The notes under the pieces were generated by a model, which worked only from the letters and a program-made list of their open reading frames with translations, was not told where the DNA came from and did no database searches. DNA of 64,000 nt from K23-9 sp049680365 (GTDB taxonomy: Bacteria > Planctomycetota > Planctomycetia > Pirellulales > Pirellulaceae), in the NCBI GenBank assembly GCA_049680365.1, contig JBAUHQ010000147.1, positions 1 through 64,000 of the forward strand. The letters are read 5' to 3'. This document shows positions 47,351-57,170 of the stretch, piece by piece. The position numbers were made by a program, and so were the translations under genes. Position 1 is the first letter of the stretch. Each line of letters starts with the position of its first letter.

Positions 47351-47392
47351 TAGCCGCGACTAGTTAGCCGCGACTAGATAGCCGCGACTAGA
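47351..47392. repeat. Three tandem 14-bp repeats
   Basis: TAGCCGCGACTAGT (47351-47364), then TAGCCGCGACTAGA twice (47365-47378, 47379-47392), preceded by a partial copy (GGCCGCGATT). They fill the 113-bp gap between the two ATP-grasp/transglutaminase loci, just upstream of the second one. Each unit is nearly self-complementary in its core (CCGCG). Confidence 0.8.
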
Positions 47393-47408
47393 TTGCACAC
47401 CCAATATT

Positions 47409-49973
47409 TTGCAAGCCAATACGACTTTGGATCACCAAGTAATTAATCACGCTGTGGTGGAGCGTTACTGCCCCCTGTCAGATCGCTTTGATGAAATGAA
47501 AAGCGTCGCTGGAGCGGTGCGCCCGCACTGGCAACTGTGTTCTCAAGAAATCGAATCGCTCGGCCGCGAAGGACTGGATCGTCGATCGGCTGCCATCGGT
47601 AAACTGGTTCACGAAAACGGCACGACGTTTCAAGTCGATGGCGATGCCAACGAACAACCGCGCCCCTGGCAGTTGGCCAGCGTGCCATCGATGATCGATG
47701 CGGAAAGCTGGAAAACGGTTGAGGCTGGTTTGCAGCAACGTACGCGACTCCTGTCCGCGGTACTACATGACCTGCTGGGCGAACAACGCCTCCTGCGCGA
47801 CCACATCGTGCCTCCAGAAGTCCTCTGGTCCAACCCGAATTTCCAACGCAGCTATTACGGTCTGAAATTATCGACGCACCCGCTGCACATCACCGCCACA
47901 GAAATCTCGCGTGACTTGAACGGGAACTGGCTGGTGCAAAGCGATCGAACGCGTGCACCAAGCGGACTGGGATATCTGTTAGAAAACCGTGTGATCACTA
48001 GTCGACTGTATCCTCAATTGATTCGTGAAACCAAGACGCGACGCATCGCTGATTTCTTCAACTCGCTGCGCGATCATGTGCGCTCGCTCGCACCCCGCGA
48101 ACGGGACAACCCGCGCGTCGCCTTGCTGACACCCACGACGGGCAATTATCGACAATTCGAAGACGCATATCTGGCTCGATACCTAGGATTTACGCTTGTC
48201 AAAGGCGCGGACTTAGCCGTGCGTAGTGGCGAGCTCAATTTGAAAACACTGGGCGGACTGCTGCCGATTCAAGTTCTTTGGCGGCACGTTTCCGATCGCA
48301 ATTGCGATCCGTTAGAATTGGCCCCCGATTCAACGGACGGTGTGACCGGCCTGATGCGTGTCTTGCGCAGTGGCAGGCTTGCGTTGACAAACGGACTGGG
48401 CAGTGTGCTTGCCGAAGCTCCCGCTTTGATGCCGTATTTGTCAGCCGCCTGTGATTACTTTTTCAAAGAGCCGCTACTGCTGCCGAATGTTCAAACCTAC
48501 TGGTGCGGCAATCCTAGTGATTTGCAATTTGTGAAAGCAAATTTGGATCAGCTGCTAATCCGCCCTGCTTTCAAAGTGGTCGGCGAACCACCCGTGTCCG
48601 CGTTGCATTTGTCTGCCGCTGCACGTAACGAGTTGTTGGCAGCCATTGATAGCCGGCCACAAGACTACATTGCCCAACAGCGCCCAACGTATTCGACTAC
48701 GCCGATTTGGAATAACGAAAAATTGGAACCGTGGCACGTGTCAATGCGTTGCTTTCAGTTAAACACAGGCGATCGTATCGAAGTCCTACCCGGCGCGTTG
48801 GCTCGCGTCAGTGATGATGAAAACGACTTGGATCAAACGCCGGCCAGTGGTCGATTGACGCAAGATTGCTGGATCATTGGCGACCGAATCGCCGATGAAC
48901 AACTCTCGTTGCTGCATCCTGAGTCGAAGCCGTTGGAGTTGCGGCGTAGCGGCGACGAATTGCCAAGTCGTGTTGCCGAACATCTGTTTTGGATGGCTCG
49001 GTATGCCGAACGTGCCGAAGCGATCGCTCGATTGCTACGAACCGTTTTTCTGCGGCTTGGCGGCGAACGCAACAGCTTTCAATTGCCCGAACTGCCTCGT
49101 TTAGTCTCGGCATTGGCAGCGTTGGGACAGATTGACCCCGATTATGCGGTGGACTCACTGGGGCAAAACATCCCTAGGCCAGAAGACATCTTGCCCAACT
49201 CCATTTTGGATCCCAATCAACCGCGTGGTTTGGCTCAAAGCATCGAGCTGATGCAACGCAACGCAACGGCGGTACGAGATCGGTTGTCGCTTGATGCGTA
49301 TCGCATTGTACAAAAGCTTTCTGATCTAGCTTCCCTGCCGTTTGACGATCAAGACGACGGCACAAAGCTGGATCGATTGGACGAAATCATTATGGCGTTC
49401 ATGGCTCTGGCAGGCATTACCGCAGAGAGTTTCGTTCGCACCCACGCGAGGCAATTTCTGGAACTAGGACGTCGCATTGAGCGGGCCGATCACACGTCGG
49501 AATTGTTGCTTGCCACGCTTGCCAAACCGGTCAAGGATGTCCGATCGCTATGTGAATCGGTTCTGGAAACATCCGACAGCATCATGACTTATCGTTCGCG
49601 ATACTTGAACCTTGTTCGCATGGCCCCTGTCATTGACTTGTTGGTTACCGACACCACCAACCCTCGTTCACTGCGATTTCAATTGGACGAAATCGTTTTG
49701 CTGCTGACGGGATTGCCAAGCGTTTCACGCACGGTGGGTGCCGGACCCGACGAACGAATCGCTTTGGATTTGCAACATCTGTTGATTATGGCCAGCCCTG
49801 AATCACTGAGTCGGTGTGCGGCCGACCAGTCCCTGCAAAGCTTGCAGGTGTTGCTGACGCGCATCATCGAATCACTGCCATCGCTGTCCGACGCAGTGTG
49901 TGCAAGATATTTAAGCCACACCGGCCATCTGCAAACACTTACTGGAATCGCGCCCACAACGACAACGGATTGA
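47409..49973 (+). CDS. Fused circularly permuted ATP-grasp / alpha-E protein
   Basis: 854 residues if started at the TTG at 47409; a GTG at 47454 also precedes the conserved FDEM. Residues 20-510 are a permuted ATP-grasp; residues about 515-850 are an alpha-E domain (SRVAEHLFWMARYAERAEAI). Compared with the neighbour at 41256, catalytic positions differ: LEDN is VQSDR here, RRVDD is RHVSD, the K-x-SGGYG loop is replaced by RPAFKVVGEPP, and HVDLRP is HVSMRC. So ATP binding or catalysis may be altered or lost. It precedes a small transglutaminase gene. Substitutions are read by eye without an alignment. Confidence 0.9.
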   Translation: MQANTTLDHQVINHAVVERYCPLSDRFDEMKSVAGAVRPHWQLCSQEIESLGREGLDRRSAAIGKLVHENGTTFQVDGDANEQPRPWQLASVPSMIDAESWKTVEAGLQQRTRLLSAVLHDLLGEQRLLRDHIVPPEVLWSNPNFQRSYYGLKLSTHPLHITATEISRDLNGNWLVQSDRTRAPSGLGYLLENRVITSRLYPQLIRETKTRRIADFFNSLRDHVRSLAPRERDNPRVALLTPTTGNYRQFEDAYLARYLGFTLVKGADLAVRSGELNLKTLGGLLPIQVLWRHVSDRNCDPLELAPDSTDGVTGLMRVLRSGRLALTNGLGSVLAEAPALMPYLSAACDYFFKEPLLLPNVQTYWCGNPSDLQFVKANLDQLLIRPAFKVVGEPPVSALHLSAAARNELLAAIDSRPQDYIAQQRPTYSTTPIWNNEKLEPWHVSMRCFQLNTGDRIEVLPGALARVSDDENDLDQTPASGRLTQDCWIIGDRIADEQLSLLHPESKPLELRRSGDELPSRVAEHLFWMARYAERAEAIARLLRTVFLRLGGERNSFQLPELPRLVSALAALGQIDPDYAVDSLGQNIPRPEDILPNSILDPNQPRGLAQSIELMQRNATAVRDRLSLDAYRIVQKLSDLASLPFDDQDDGTKLDRLDEIIMAFMALAGITAESFVRTHARQFLELGRRIERADHTSELLLATLAKPVKDVRSLCESVLETSDSIMTYRSRYLNLVRMAPVIDLLVTDTTNPRSLRFQLDEIVLLLTGLPSVSRTVGAGPDERIALDLQHLLIMASPESLSRCAADQSLQSLQVLLTRIIESLPSLSDAVCARYLSHTGHLQTLTGIAPTTTTD

Positions 49974-49980
49974 TCAAACA

Positions 49981-50934
49981 ATGAACGAAAACCCAGCGAC
50001 GCGTTATCAGATCATTCACAAAACGTCTTACCAATACAGTGAACCCGTCGCGATCTGTCAAAACCAAGTTCGAATGATGCCTGCCGGTCGGGCCAATCTG
50101 ACTTGCCATGCAACAAGGCTTAACATTCAGCCAGCTCCCGATAGCAGCGAAGAGCACTTGGACTACTTTGGTAATCGAGTGTATACGTTTGCAATCGAAT
50201 CGCTGCATCGGTCGTTGGAAATTATCGCCACCAGCGATGTCAGCGTTCACGCGTCCGCCATTCAAACATTCAAATCCTCCGGCAACGCGTCGGACTCGGT
50301 GAGCGACATCGGTGAACCGTGGGAAACAGTGGCCGCGCAAGTTCGTTCGCGGCAAAACTATACGGCTTCGGTAGATCAACAGCGTTTTGATTCTCCGTTG
50401 ATTCGGCGTTCCAAGACTTTCGCCAATTATGCAGCGATATCTTTCACGCCTGGGCGCGGCATTTTAGATGCGGCGTTGGATTTCACACGGCGAATTCACC
50501 AGGAATTTAGCTACGACACGAATGCCACTCACGTTGCGACACGCCCAGAAGAAGCATTTACGCTTCGAGCAGGTGTTTGCCAAGATTTTGCACAAGTCGC
50601 CATTGCTTGCCTAAGGTCCATTGGCCTGCCAACGCGTTACCTTGGCGGATATTTACGAACGATGCCGCCGCCCGGAAAACCTCGCTTGGTCGGAGCGGAC
50701 GAGTCACATGCTTGGTTCAGTATCTATTCGGGCCAAAAATACGGTTGGATTGGATTTGACCCTACCAACGGTAGTTTGGCCGGTACGGACCACATTCCGA
50801 TCTCAATCGGTCGTGATTACAGCGATATCAGCCCCATGCGCGGTGTCGTACTCGGCGGTGGACAAACCACCTTAAAAGTCAGCGTGGACGTTCAGCCGTT
50901 GGCGGTGCAGCAACAGCAATCTATACAACAATGA
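49981..50934 (+). CDS. Transglutaminase-family protein
   Basis: 317 residues. An N-terminal beta domain (YQIIHKTSYQYSEPV) is followed by the transglutaminase core with triad C200 (LRAGVCQDFAQVAI), H243 (DESHAWFSIY) and D260 (GFDPTNGS). No signal peptide is seen, so cytoplasmic. It starts 7 bp after the fused ATP-grasp/alpha-E gene and is the usual partner of that fusion. Activity may be protease- or amidase-like rather than crosslinking; the substrate is unknown. Confidence 0.93.
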   Translation: MNENPATRYQIIHKTSYQYSEPVAICQNQVRMMPAGRANLTCHATRLNIQPAPDSSEEHLDYFGNRVYTFAIESLHRSLEIIATSDVSVHASAIQTFKSSGNASDSVSDIGEPWETVAAQVRSRQNYTASVDQQRFDSPLIRRSKTFANYAAISFTPGRGILDAALDFTRRIHQEFSYDTNATHVATRPEEAFTLRAGVCQDFAQVAIACLRSIGLPTRYLGGYLRTMPPPGKPRLVGADESHAWFSIYSGQKYGWIGFDPTNGSLAGTDHIPISIGRDYSDISPMRGVVLGGGQTTLKVSVDVQPLAVQQQQSIQQ

Positions 50935-51034
50935 CAGATCGAATATCATTGCCCGTGACAGCGATGTCGTACTAATCACTACGAAACGACACACTTCATC
51001 TCCTGATTCCACTTTTCAAGCATTTGCCTAAGCC

Positions 51035-53509
51035 ATGACGGATACTTCCACCCAAAGCAAAGCGACATCCAACGGTGCTCTTCTAGGTCCACTGCCAACG
51101 GAGCTTCGTCGGCATCTGCTGTACACCCTTGGGCAAAACGAAGACGACACTAGCCTGCACTACTCCTATCAAGCGGCTGCGATCGCAGTTCGCGATCGGA
51201 TCAGCCAGCCCTGGTTGGAAACACGCGAAAAGTTCGCGACCACCCAAGAGCGACGGGTCCACTATCTGTCGTTGGAGTTCTTGCTGGGACGATCGCTAAA
51301 CAACGCGGTGCAAAACTTGGAACTGGATGAGCCCATTCGCGAAGGGCTAAACCAATATGCTTTGGAACTGGAAGAAGTCATCGAGCAAGAACCGGACGCC
51401 GGACTTGGCAACGGAGGCTTGGGGCGACTAGCAGCTTGCTTCTTAGATAGCTGTGCGAATCTAAGGTTGCCTGTTGCAGGTTATGGCATCCGCTACGAAT
51501 TCGGCATGTTCCATCAGCACATCGAAAACGGCCATCAAGTCGAAGCCCCTGACCACTGGCTTCGCGATGGCAACAACTGGGAAATTGAGCGTGCCGAAGA
51601 CACCAAAAAAATCAAGCTTTATGGACATACCGAGCGTTTTCGCGACACCGATGGCGTAACACGCAGTCGCTGGATTGGCAGCAACGACTTGCTGGCTGTA
51701 CCCTACGACATGCCGATCCCTGGCTACCGCAATAATACCGTGAACACTCTTCGGCTTTGGAAAGCAGCCGCAACGGACGTGTTCGACTTAGGCGAATTCA
51801 ATGCGGGTAGTTACCCCGAAGCTGTCGCGTCGCAAAACAACGCCGAACAGATTTCGATGGTTCTGTACCCCAACGATGCCAGCGAAAACGGCAAAGAGCT
51901 ACGACTCAAGCAACAGTACTTTTTGGTTTCGGCCAGCTTGCAAGACGTTCTGGAAAGCTGGGTCAAGCAAAACGGTAAAGACTTCACGCACTTCGGTGAA
52001 AAGAATTGCTTCCAACTCAATGATACACACCCAGCCTGTGCGGTCCCTGAACTGATGCGTCTGTTGATGGACGAACATCAAATGGATTGGGACACCGCTT
52101 GGGCGATTACGTCCAACTGCATGGCCTACACCAACCACACGTTGCTTCCCGAAGCACTGGAGCGTTGGTCGGTTTCGCTATTCAGCCGCTTGCTGCCACG
52201 CTTGCTGGAAATCATCTACGAAATCAACGAACGATTCCTGTCGCAGGTAGCCAAGCAATACCCTGGCGACAACGATTTGCTGCGTCGGGTGTCATTGATC
52301 GAAGAAGGCGGACAGCCGCATATCCAAATGGCCTACCTGAGCATCGTGGGCAGTTTCTCGGTCAACGGAGTTGCAGCGCTTCACACCGAACTTCTCAAGG
52401 GCGGCTTGTTTGCGGACTTCTACCGGATTTGGCCCAAGAAATTCAACAACAAGACCAACGGCGTCACTCAGCGACGCTGGCTTTCGCACTGCAATCCTGG
52501 CTTGCGAGACTTATTGAATGACACGCTTGGCACTGAATGGGAAGCTGATTTGGAAGGCATCTCAGCCCTCGCTCCTCACGCGGATGATGCCGCATTCCGC
52601 AAACGCTGGATCGCCGTCAAGCAAAACAACAAACAACGCTTGTCCGATTATGTGCTGAAGAACACCGGCGTCAAATTTGACACGTCGGCGATGTTCGATG
52701 TCCAAGTCAAACGCATCCACGAATACAAACGGCAATTGCTGAACGTGCTGCATGTGGTTCATTTGTACGATCGCATTCAGCGTGGCGATACCGTTGGCAT
52801 GACGCCACGCTGTGTCTTGATCGGTGGCAAAGCAGCTCCGGGTTATCACTTGGCAAAAATGATTGTCAAGCTGATCAACAATGTCGGCAACGTGATCAAT
52901 AACGATCCGAAAGCTGACAAGTTGCTAAAACTGGTGTTCTTCCCCAACTACCGCGTCTCGGCAATGGAAATCATTTGCCCCGGCACAGAATTGTCCGAGC
53001 AAATTTCCACGGCGGGCAAAGAAGCGTCCGGAACCGGCAACATGAAATTCATGATGAACGGCGCTTTGACAATCGGAACGCTGGACGGAGCCAACATCGA
53101 GATTCGCGAAAAAGCCGGCGCTGAGAATTTCTTTCTGTTCGGATTGGACGCCAAAGAAGTTTCTGAACTGAAAAAGGACTACGATCCCAATGCATTGATT
53201 GCAGCCGACGCCGAAATTAAGCAGGTCATGGAAATGATCGAGGGCGGTATGTTCAACGAAAGTGAACCAGGCATCTTTAATGTCTTGACCAATGGACTTC
53301 GCAATCCGCAAGACCAGTGGCTGACGATCGCGGACTTACGCAGCTACATCAATGCTCAGCGTGAAGTCAACGACACTTACCAAGACGTGGAGAAGTGGAA
53401 TCGCATGAGTATCCTCAATACCGCCAACAGCGGTTGGTTCTCCAGCGATCGCACGATCCAACAGTACGCTGACGAAATTTGGAAAGTAAAACCACTTCCC
53501 AAGTCATAG
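51035..53509 (+). CDS. glgP: Glycogen/maltodextrin phosphorylase
   Basis: 824 residues, near the family size. Releases glucose-1-phosphate from alpha-1,4-glucan ends. Motifs include YLSLEFLLGRSLNNAV, GLGNGGLGRLAACFLDS, NDTHPA, VKRIHEYKRQLLN, and the PLP-lysine site EASGTGNMKFMMNGAL-TIGTLDG. It starts 100 bp after the transglutaminase gene and is followed by phosphoglucomutase, which converts its product to glucose-6-phosphate. Likely co-transcribed with it. Substrate could be the glucan made by the amylosucrase encoded 36 kb upstream. Confidence 0.96.
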   Translation: MTDTSTQSKATSNGALLGPLPTELRRHLLYTLGQNEDDTSLHYSYQAAAIAVRDRISQPWLETREKFATTQERRVHYLSLEFLLGRSLNNAVQNLELDEPIREGLNQYALELEEVIEQEPDAGLGNGGLGRLAACFLDSCANLRLPVAGYGIRYEFGMFHQHIENGHQVEAPDHWLRDGNNWEIERAEDTKKIKLYGHTERFRDTDGVTRSRWIGSNDLLAVPYDMPIPGYRNNTVNTLRLWKAAATDVFDLGEFNAGSYPEAVASQNNAEQISMVLYPNDASENGKELRLKQQYFLVSASLQDVLESWVKQNGKDFTHFGEKNCFQLNDTHPACAVPELMRLLMDEHQMDWDTAWAITSNCMAYTNHTLLPEALERWSVSLFSRLLPRLLEIIYEINERFLSQVAKQYPGDNDLLRRVSLIEEGGQPHIQMAYLSIVGSFSVNGVAALHTELLKGGLFADFYRIWPKKFNNKTNGVTQRRWLSHCNPGLRDLLNDTLGTEWEADLEGISALAPHADDAAFRKRWIAVKQNNKQRLSDYVLKNTGVKFDTSAMFDVQVKRIHEYKRQLLNVLHVVHLYDRIQRGDTVGMTPRCVLIGGKAAPGYHLAKMIVKLINNVGNVINNDPKADKLLKLVFFPNYRVSAMEIICPGTELSEQISTAGKEASGTGNMKFMMNGALTIGTLDGANIEIREKAGAENFFLFGLDAKEVSELKKDYDPNALIAADAEIKQVMEMIEGGMFNESEPGIFNVLTNGLRNPQDQWLTIADLRSYINAQREVNDTYQDVEKWNRMSILNTANSGWFSSDRTIQQYADEIWKVKPLPKS

Positions 53510-53583
53510 CTGCAAACTACGGCGCTGTCATACGCGCCGCGAGCAAGCCTGCCACGCAGTAGCGAGAGTGGTTAACAACTTGA

Positions 53584-53675
53584 CCCTCCTCCCAGGAGGG
53601 ACAAGCGTTAGCGAGGGCAGGTTTTATCAGCACCCTCACTCTCCGGCCCCAGAGGCCGACTCTCCCGAAAGAGAG
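53584..53675. repeat. Three consecutive stem-loops between glgP and pgm
   Basis: Three perfect inverted repeats in 92 bp: CCCTCCT-CCC-AGGAGGG (53584-53600), CGGCC-CCAGA-GGCCG (53644-53658) and CTCTC-CCGAAA-GAGAG (53660-53675). None is followed by a T-run, so they look like mRNA-stabilising or REP-like elements rather than a terminator. Confidence 0.55.
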
Positions 53676-53708
53676 TATGTAATCGATAACAATGCCCAAG
53701 GCAGTCTC

Positions 53709-55349
53709 ATGGCACTTCACCAACTCGCTGGCAAACCGGCACCGCTGGACCTGCTGGTCAACATTCCTCAGCTCGTTTCGGCCTACTACACCCATCGGCC
53801 CGACCCAAGTGAATCGACGCAGCAAGTCAGTTTCGGTACGTCGGGACACCGCGGCACCTCGCTTGGAAACACGTTCAACGAAAATCACATCGCCGCAATT
53901 TGCCAAGCCATCTGTGAATACCGCGTCGAACACAAAATCGACGGTCCGCTGTTCTGCGGCAAAGACACGCACGCCCTGTCCGAACCAGCATTCCAGACTG
54001 CTGTCGAAGTCTTCGCCGCCAATGGCGTCAACGTCGTCGTCCAAGAAGGCCTCGGGTACACACCCACACCTGTCATTTCTCACGCGATCCTTGGACACAA
54101 TCGCGCGGGCAACCGCGGATTGGCCGATGGCGTCGTCATCACGCCGTCACACAATCCGCCTCAAGACGGCGGATTTAAGTACAACGGAACCAACGGTGGG
54201 CCGGCTGACACGAAGACCACCACGCAAATCCAAAACCGCGCCAACGAAATCATCGCGGCGGGATTGAAAGACGTTAAGCGAATACCGTTTCAGCAAGCAC
54301 TTGCGGCCTCGACCACTCACACGCGCAACTACATCACGCCTTACGTCGACGACTTGGATAGCGTCGTCGACATGAAAGCCATCGCCGATTCGGACTTAAA
54401 AATTGGTGTCGATCCGCTGGGCGGTTCGGGTATCGGTTACTGGGAACCGATCGCTGCGAAATACGGCATCAATTTGGAAATCGTCAACCCAAAAGTCGAC
54501 CCCACGTTTTCGTTCATGACCGTCGACAAAGACGGAAAGATCCGCATGGATTGTTCGTCGCCCTACGCCATGGCAGGACTGATTCAATGGAAAGACAAAT
54601 TCGATATTGCGTTTGGTAACGACCCAGATTTCGATCGTCACGGAATCGTCACGCCCGCCGGACTGATGAATCCCAATCATTACTTGGCCGTCGCGATCGA
54701 CTACCTGTTTCAAAATCGTCCCCAGTGGGGTGACAACGTTGCCGTAGGTAAGACGCTAGTATCAAGCTCGATGATCGACCGAGTTGCCAAGCGACTCGGC
54801 CGCCGACTTTGCGAAGTCCCGGTCGGATTCAAATGGTTCGTGGACGGATTGGTCGATGGTTCGCTGGGCTTCGGCGGTGAAGAAAGCGCTGGCGCATCGT
54901 TCCTACGCAAAGACGGAACCGTTTGGTCGACCGACAAGGACGGCATCATCTTAGCATTGCTCGCCGCCGAAATCACGGCACGAACCGGCAAGAATCCGTC
55001 GCAGCTCTACGACAACTTGCAAGCCGAATTTGGAAGCCCTCAGTATAGCCGCATCGACGCACCAGCGACGCCTGAAGAGAAAGCAGCACTGTCATCGCTG
55101 TCGCCCGAGTCCGTTCAGTCGACACAGCTTGCAGGTGAATCGATCATCCAAAAGCTGACCGAAGCACCCGGCAACAACGCATCCATTGGTGGCCTAAAAG
55201 TGGTCACCGAAAACGGATGGTTTGCCGCCCGGCCGTCAGGTACCGAAGACATCTACAAGATCTATGCCGAGAGCTTCACTGGCACCGATCACTTAGCGAC
55301 TATCAACAACGAAGCCAAACAGATCGTGTCAGCAGCACTCAACGCCTAG
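53709..55349 (+). CDS. pgm: Phosphoglucomutase (alpha-D-glucose phosphate-specific)
   Basis: 546 residues from MALHQLAGKPAPLDLL, the start that aligns with E. coli Pgm (also 546); a GTG 141 bp upstream runs through hairpin repeats and is unlikely. Interconverts glucose-1- and glucose-6-phosphate. Substrate/active loops: VSFGTSGHRG, phosphoserine S147 in TPSHNPPQDGG, metal site GNDPDFDRHG, sugar loop GGEESAGASFLR and phosphate loop RPSGTEDIYK. Follows glgP by 200 bp; both feed glucan into glycolysis. Confidence 0.96.
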   Translation: MALHQLAGKPAPLDLLVNIPQLVSAYYTHRPDPSESTQQVSFGTSGHRGTSLGNTFNENHIAAICQAICEYRVEHKIDGPLFCGKDTHALSEPAFQTAVEVFAANGVNVVVQEGLGYTPTPVISHAILGHNRAGNRGLADGVVITPSHNPPQDGGFKYNGTNGGPADTKTTTQIQNRANEIIAAGLKDVKRIPFQQALAASTTHTRNYITPYVDDLDSVVDMKAIADSDLKIGVDPLGGSGIGYWEPIAAKYGINLEIVNPKVDPTFSFMTVDKDGKIRMDCSSPYAMAGLIQWKDKFDIAFGNDPDFDRHGIVTPAGLMNPNHYLAVAIDYLFQNRPQWGDNVAVGKTLVSSSMIDRVAKRLGRRLCEVPVGFKWFVDGLVDGSLGFGGEESAGASFLRKDGTVWSTDKDGIILALLAAEITARTGKNPSQLYDNLQAEFGSPQYSRIDAPATPEEKAALSSLSPESVQSTQLAGESIIQKLTEAPGNNASIGGLKVVTENGWFAARPSGTEDIYKIYAESFTGTDHLATINNEAKQIVSAALNA

Positions 55350-55361
55350 CTGGCGATTCTG

Positions 55362-55386
55362 ACGCTGGAGTACAGCCTTCAGGCTG
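55362..55386. repeat. Short hairpin between convergent genes
   Basis: CAGCC-TTCA-GGCTG at 55373-55386 in the gap between pgm and the convergent TolC gene. No T-run follows, so a weak bidirectional terminator or small dispersed repeat are both possible. Confidence 0.35.
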
Positions 55387-55418
55387 CAAAAGCAGCTCAA
55401 GCCTGGTTTCCAATAACG

Positions 55419-57170
55419 CTACTTCGCACCTTCGTCGATCACCGGCATGTCACCGGGCCCTGGATGATTCGACGCAGGCATCGCGTCGACGGTGGTCGCT
55501 TGCGAAAGCGGATCAAGACCCATTGTGGCTTGCAGTTCGGCCAACGCGGAGAACCATTGCTGCTGTGCTTCGATCAGCTTGATCTCGGTCTCGTATGCCT
55601 TCGTTTCGATCAAGTTCAAATACAGCAAGTCAACCTTGCCTTTTGTGAACGCGAAACGATAGCGTTCGAGCGTTTCAAAGGCTGCACGCAATGACAAGTC
55701 GGCTTGCTCGACAACTTGCGAGTACAATTCCAACGTCGCGTAGCCAGTTCGTAAATCGGTAGCCACCTGATCGGCTTGCAAGCGAATATCCTGGTCAAGC
55801 TTCGCGATCTTGGCCGACGTCGACTGCATCTTTCCGCGTGCTTTGCGACGTTGAATCGGAAGCTCGCCTTGCAAACCCAAAATCACCAGAAATTCGTCCT
55901 TGTCGTCCGACTTCGATGCGGCTTCGCCCACGTCCTGAGACGCTTCAGCGATCAAGTCAACTTGCGGCAACATCTGGTTGCATGCGAGTTGTTGTTCGTA
56001 CTGCAACTGCTGACGTTTGAAACGCAAAAGCGCGAACTCGGGTCGCCGATCAATCGATGCCATCAAGTCCGTCTGAAAGTCCTGTCGATCCGGAACTTCC
56101 GTGACCGGAAAATGGATTGGCAGCCAACCGTTTTCTGGCAACATCGGCATGCCCGATGCGTCACGCAAATAGAGTGACAGCTTGAATGCGGATGCTTGAT
56201 ATTTGCGTTCCACCTCCAACAATTTCGCGCGACGTTCAGCGACCAATTGCTGGTTCAAAATCAGATCGATCTCGGGAAACTTGCCGGCTTTGACTCCCGC
56301 CTCGAACTGTTCGTTGCGTTTAACCGCCAGTTCCAATAATTCACGTTGCGCCTTCAAGACGGTGCCTTCGGCAACCCATTTCCAGTAGGCCACCGCAGCA
56401 GCGCGTGACGTGTCGATGATGGTTTGCTGCACTTGTGGGCTAGCGGCTTTGCGATCCACCGAAGCTTGAAAGACTGCTACGCGTTGCGGATCGATCGCAC
56501 GACCTTGCAATAACGATTGCTGCCACGACGCTTTCAATTCACCGCCTTTGTCAGTTTCGCGCTCTTTGTACCATGGCTGAAAGTCGCCACGACCAATGCG
56601 ATAGCCAGCCGATACTTGGCCACCCCACCAAGTCTCCCGGGCGACACCAATACCATGACGATAGTTTTCGTAGAAACCAGTGGGCTCGTTAAGCGTGTAG
56701 CCTTTCAGTTTTGTGTCGTACCAACCATAAGCCGAAGCAAGCTCGCCATCGGCTCTCTGAAACTCAAGTTTCGACGATGCCACTTTGGGATAAGCTTGAT
56801 AGACACTGGCGACGACATCAGACAACTTCAATGTGCCGTCGACCGACGTGTTTTCCAGTGCCTGTCCACCCGGCCGCTGTGGCCCCGATACTCTTGGAGT
56901 TTCCAGTTCGGTCGCTTCTGAGCTTGGCTTCTCAGTGGACGACAAAGGGCCACGACGGGGCGGTTCTGGCAACTGCGCCGATCCGTCGTCTTCGATCATC
57001 CCTTCATTAGCACGCAGCGCTTCAATGGGCGTCTCAGGCGAGCCAAGCTGCAGCGGTCGCAATGGCACGGCCTGCTGTGCGATGACCTGGTTCTCAGTAG
57101 CCAGCACGAACAACACCACTGCAGTCACAGTGGCGAATCTAAAATCAAGTTGGCACGGACGGCGGATCAT
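55419..57170 (-). CDS. TolC-family outer membrane efflux protein
   Basis: 583 residues. A signal peptide (hydrophobic core VTAVVLFVLAT, cut near VIAQ) is followed by a 110-residue Pro/Glu/Arg-rich linker. Then come two long helical repeats typical of TolC: LSDVVASVYQAYPKVASSKLEFQRA... and LPQVDLIAEASQDVGEAAS... with coiled-coil segments. It would form the trimeric outer-membrane duct of a tripartite export pump. It is the last gene of a three-gene operon with HlyD-type adaptor and ABC genes. The substrate is not identified; no adjacent toxin or peptide gene is seen. Confidence 0.88.
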   Translation of the reverse strand: MIRRPCQLDFRFATVTAVVLFVLATENQVIAQQAVPLRPLQLGSPETPIEALRANEGMIEDDGSAQLPEPPRRGPLSSTEKPSSEATELETPRVSGPQRPGGQALENTSVDGTLKLSDVVASVYQAYPKVASSKLEFQRADGELASAYGWYDTKLKGYTLNEPTGFYENYRHGIGVARETWWGGQVSAGYRIGRGDFQPWYKERETDKGGELKASWQQSLLQGRAIDPQRVAVFQASVDRKAASPQVQQTIIDTSRAAAVAYWKWVAEGTVLKAQRELLELAVKRNEQFEAGVKAGKFPEIDLILNQQLVAERRAKLLEVERKYQASAFKLSLYLRDASGMPMLPENGWLPIHFPVTEVPDRQDFQTDLMASIDRRPEFALLRFKRQQLQYEQQLACNQMLPQVDLIAEASQDVGEAASKSDDKDEFLVILGLQGELPIQRRKARGKMQSTSAKIAKLDQDIRLQADQVATDLRTGYATLELYSQVVEQADLSLRAAFETLERYRFAFTKGKVDLLYLNLIETKAYETEIKLIEAQQQWFSALAELQATMGLDPLSQATTVDAMPASNHPGPGDMPVIDEGAK

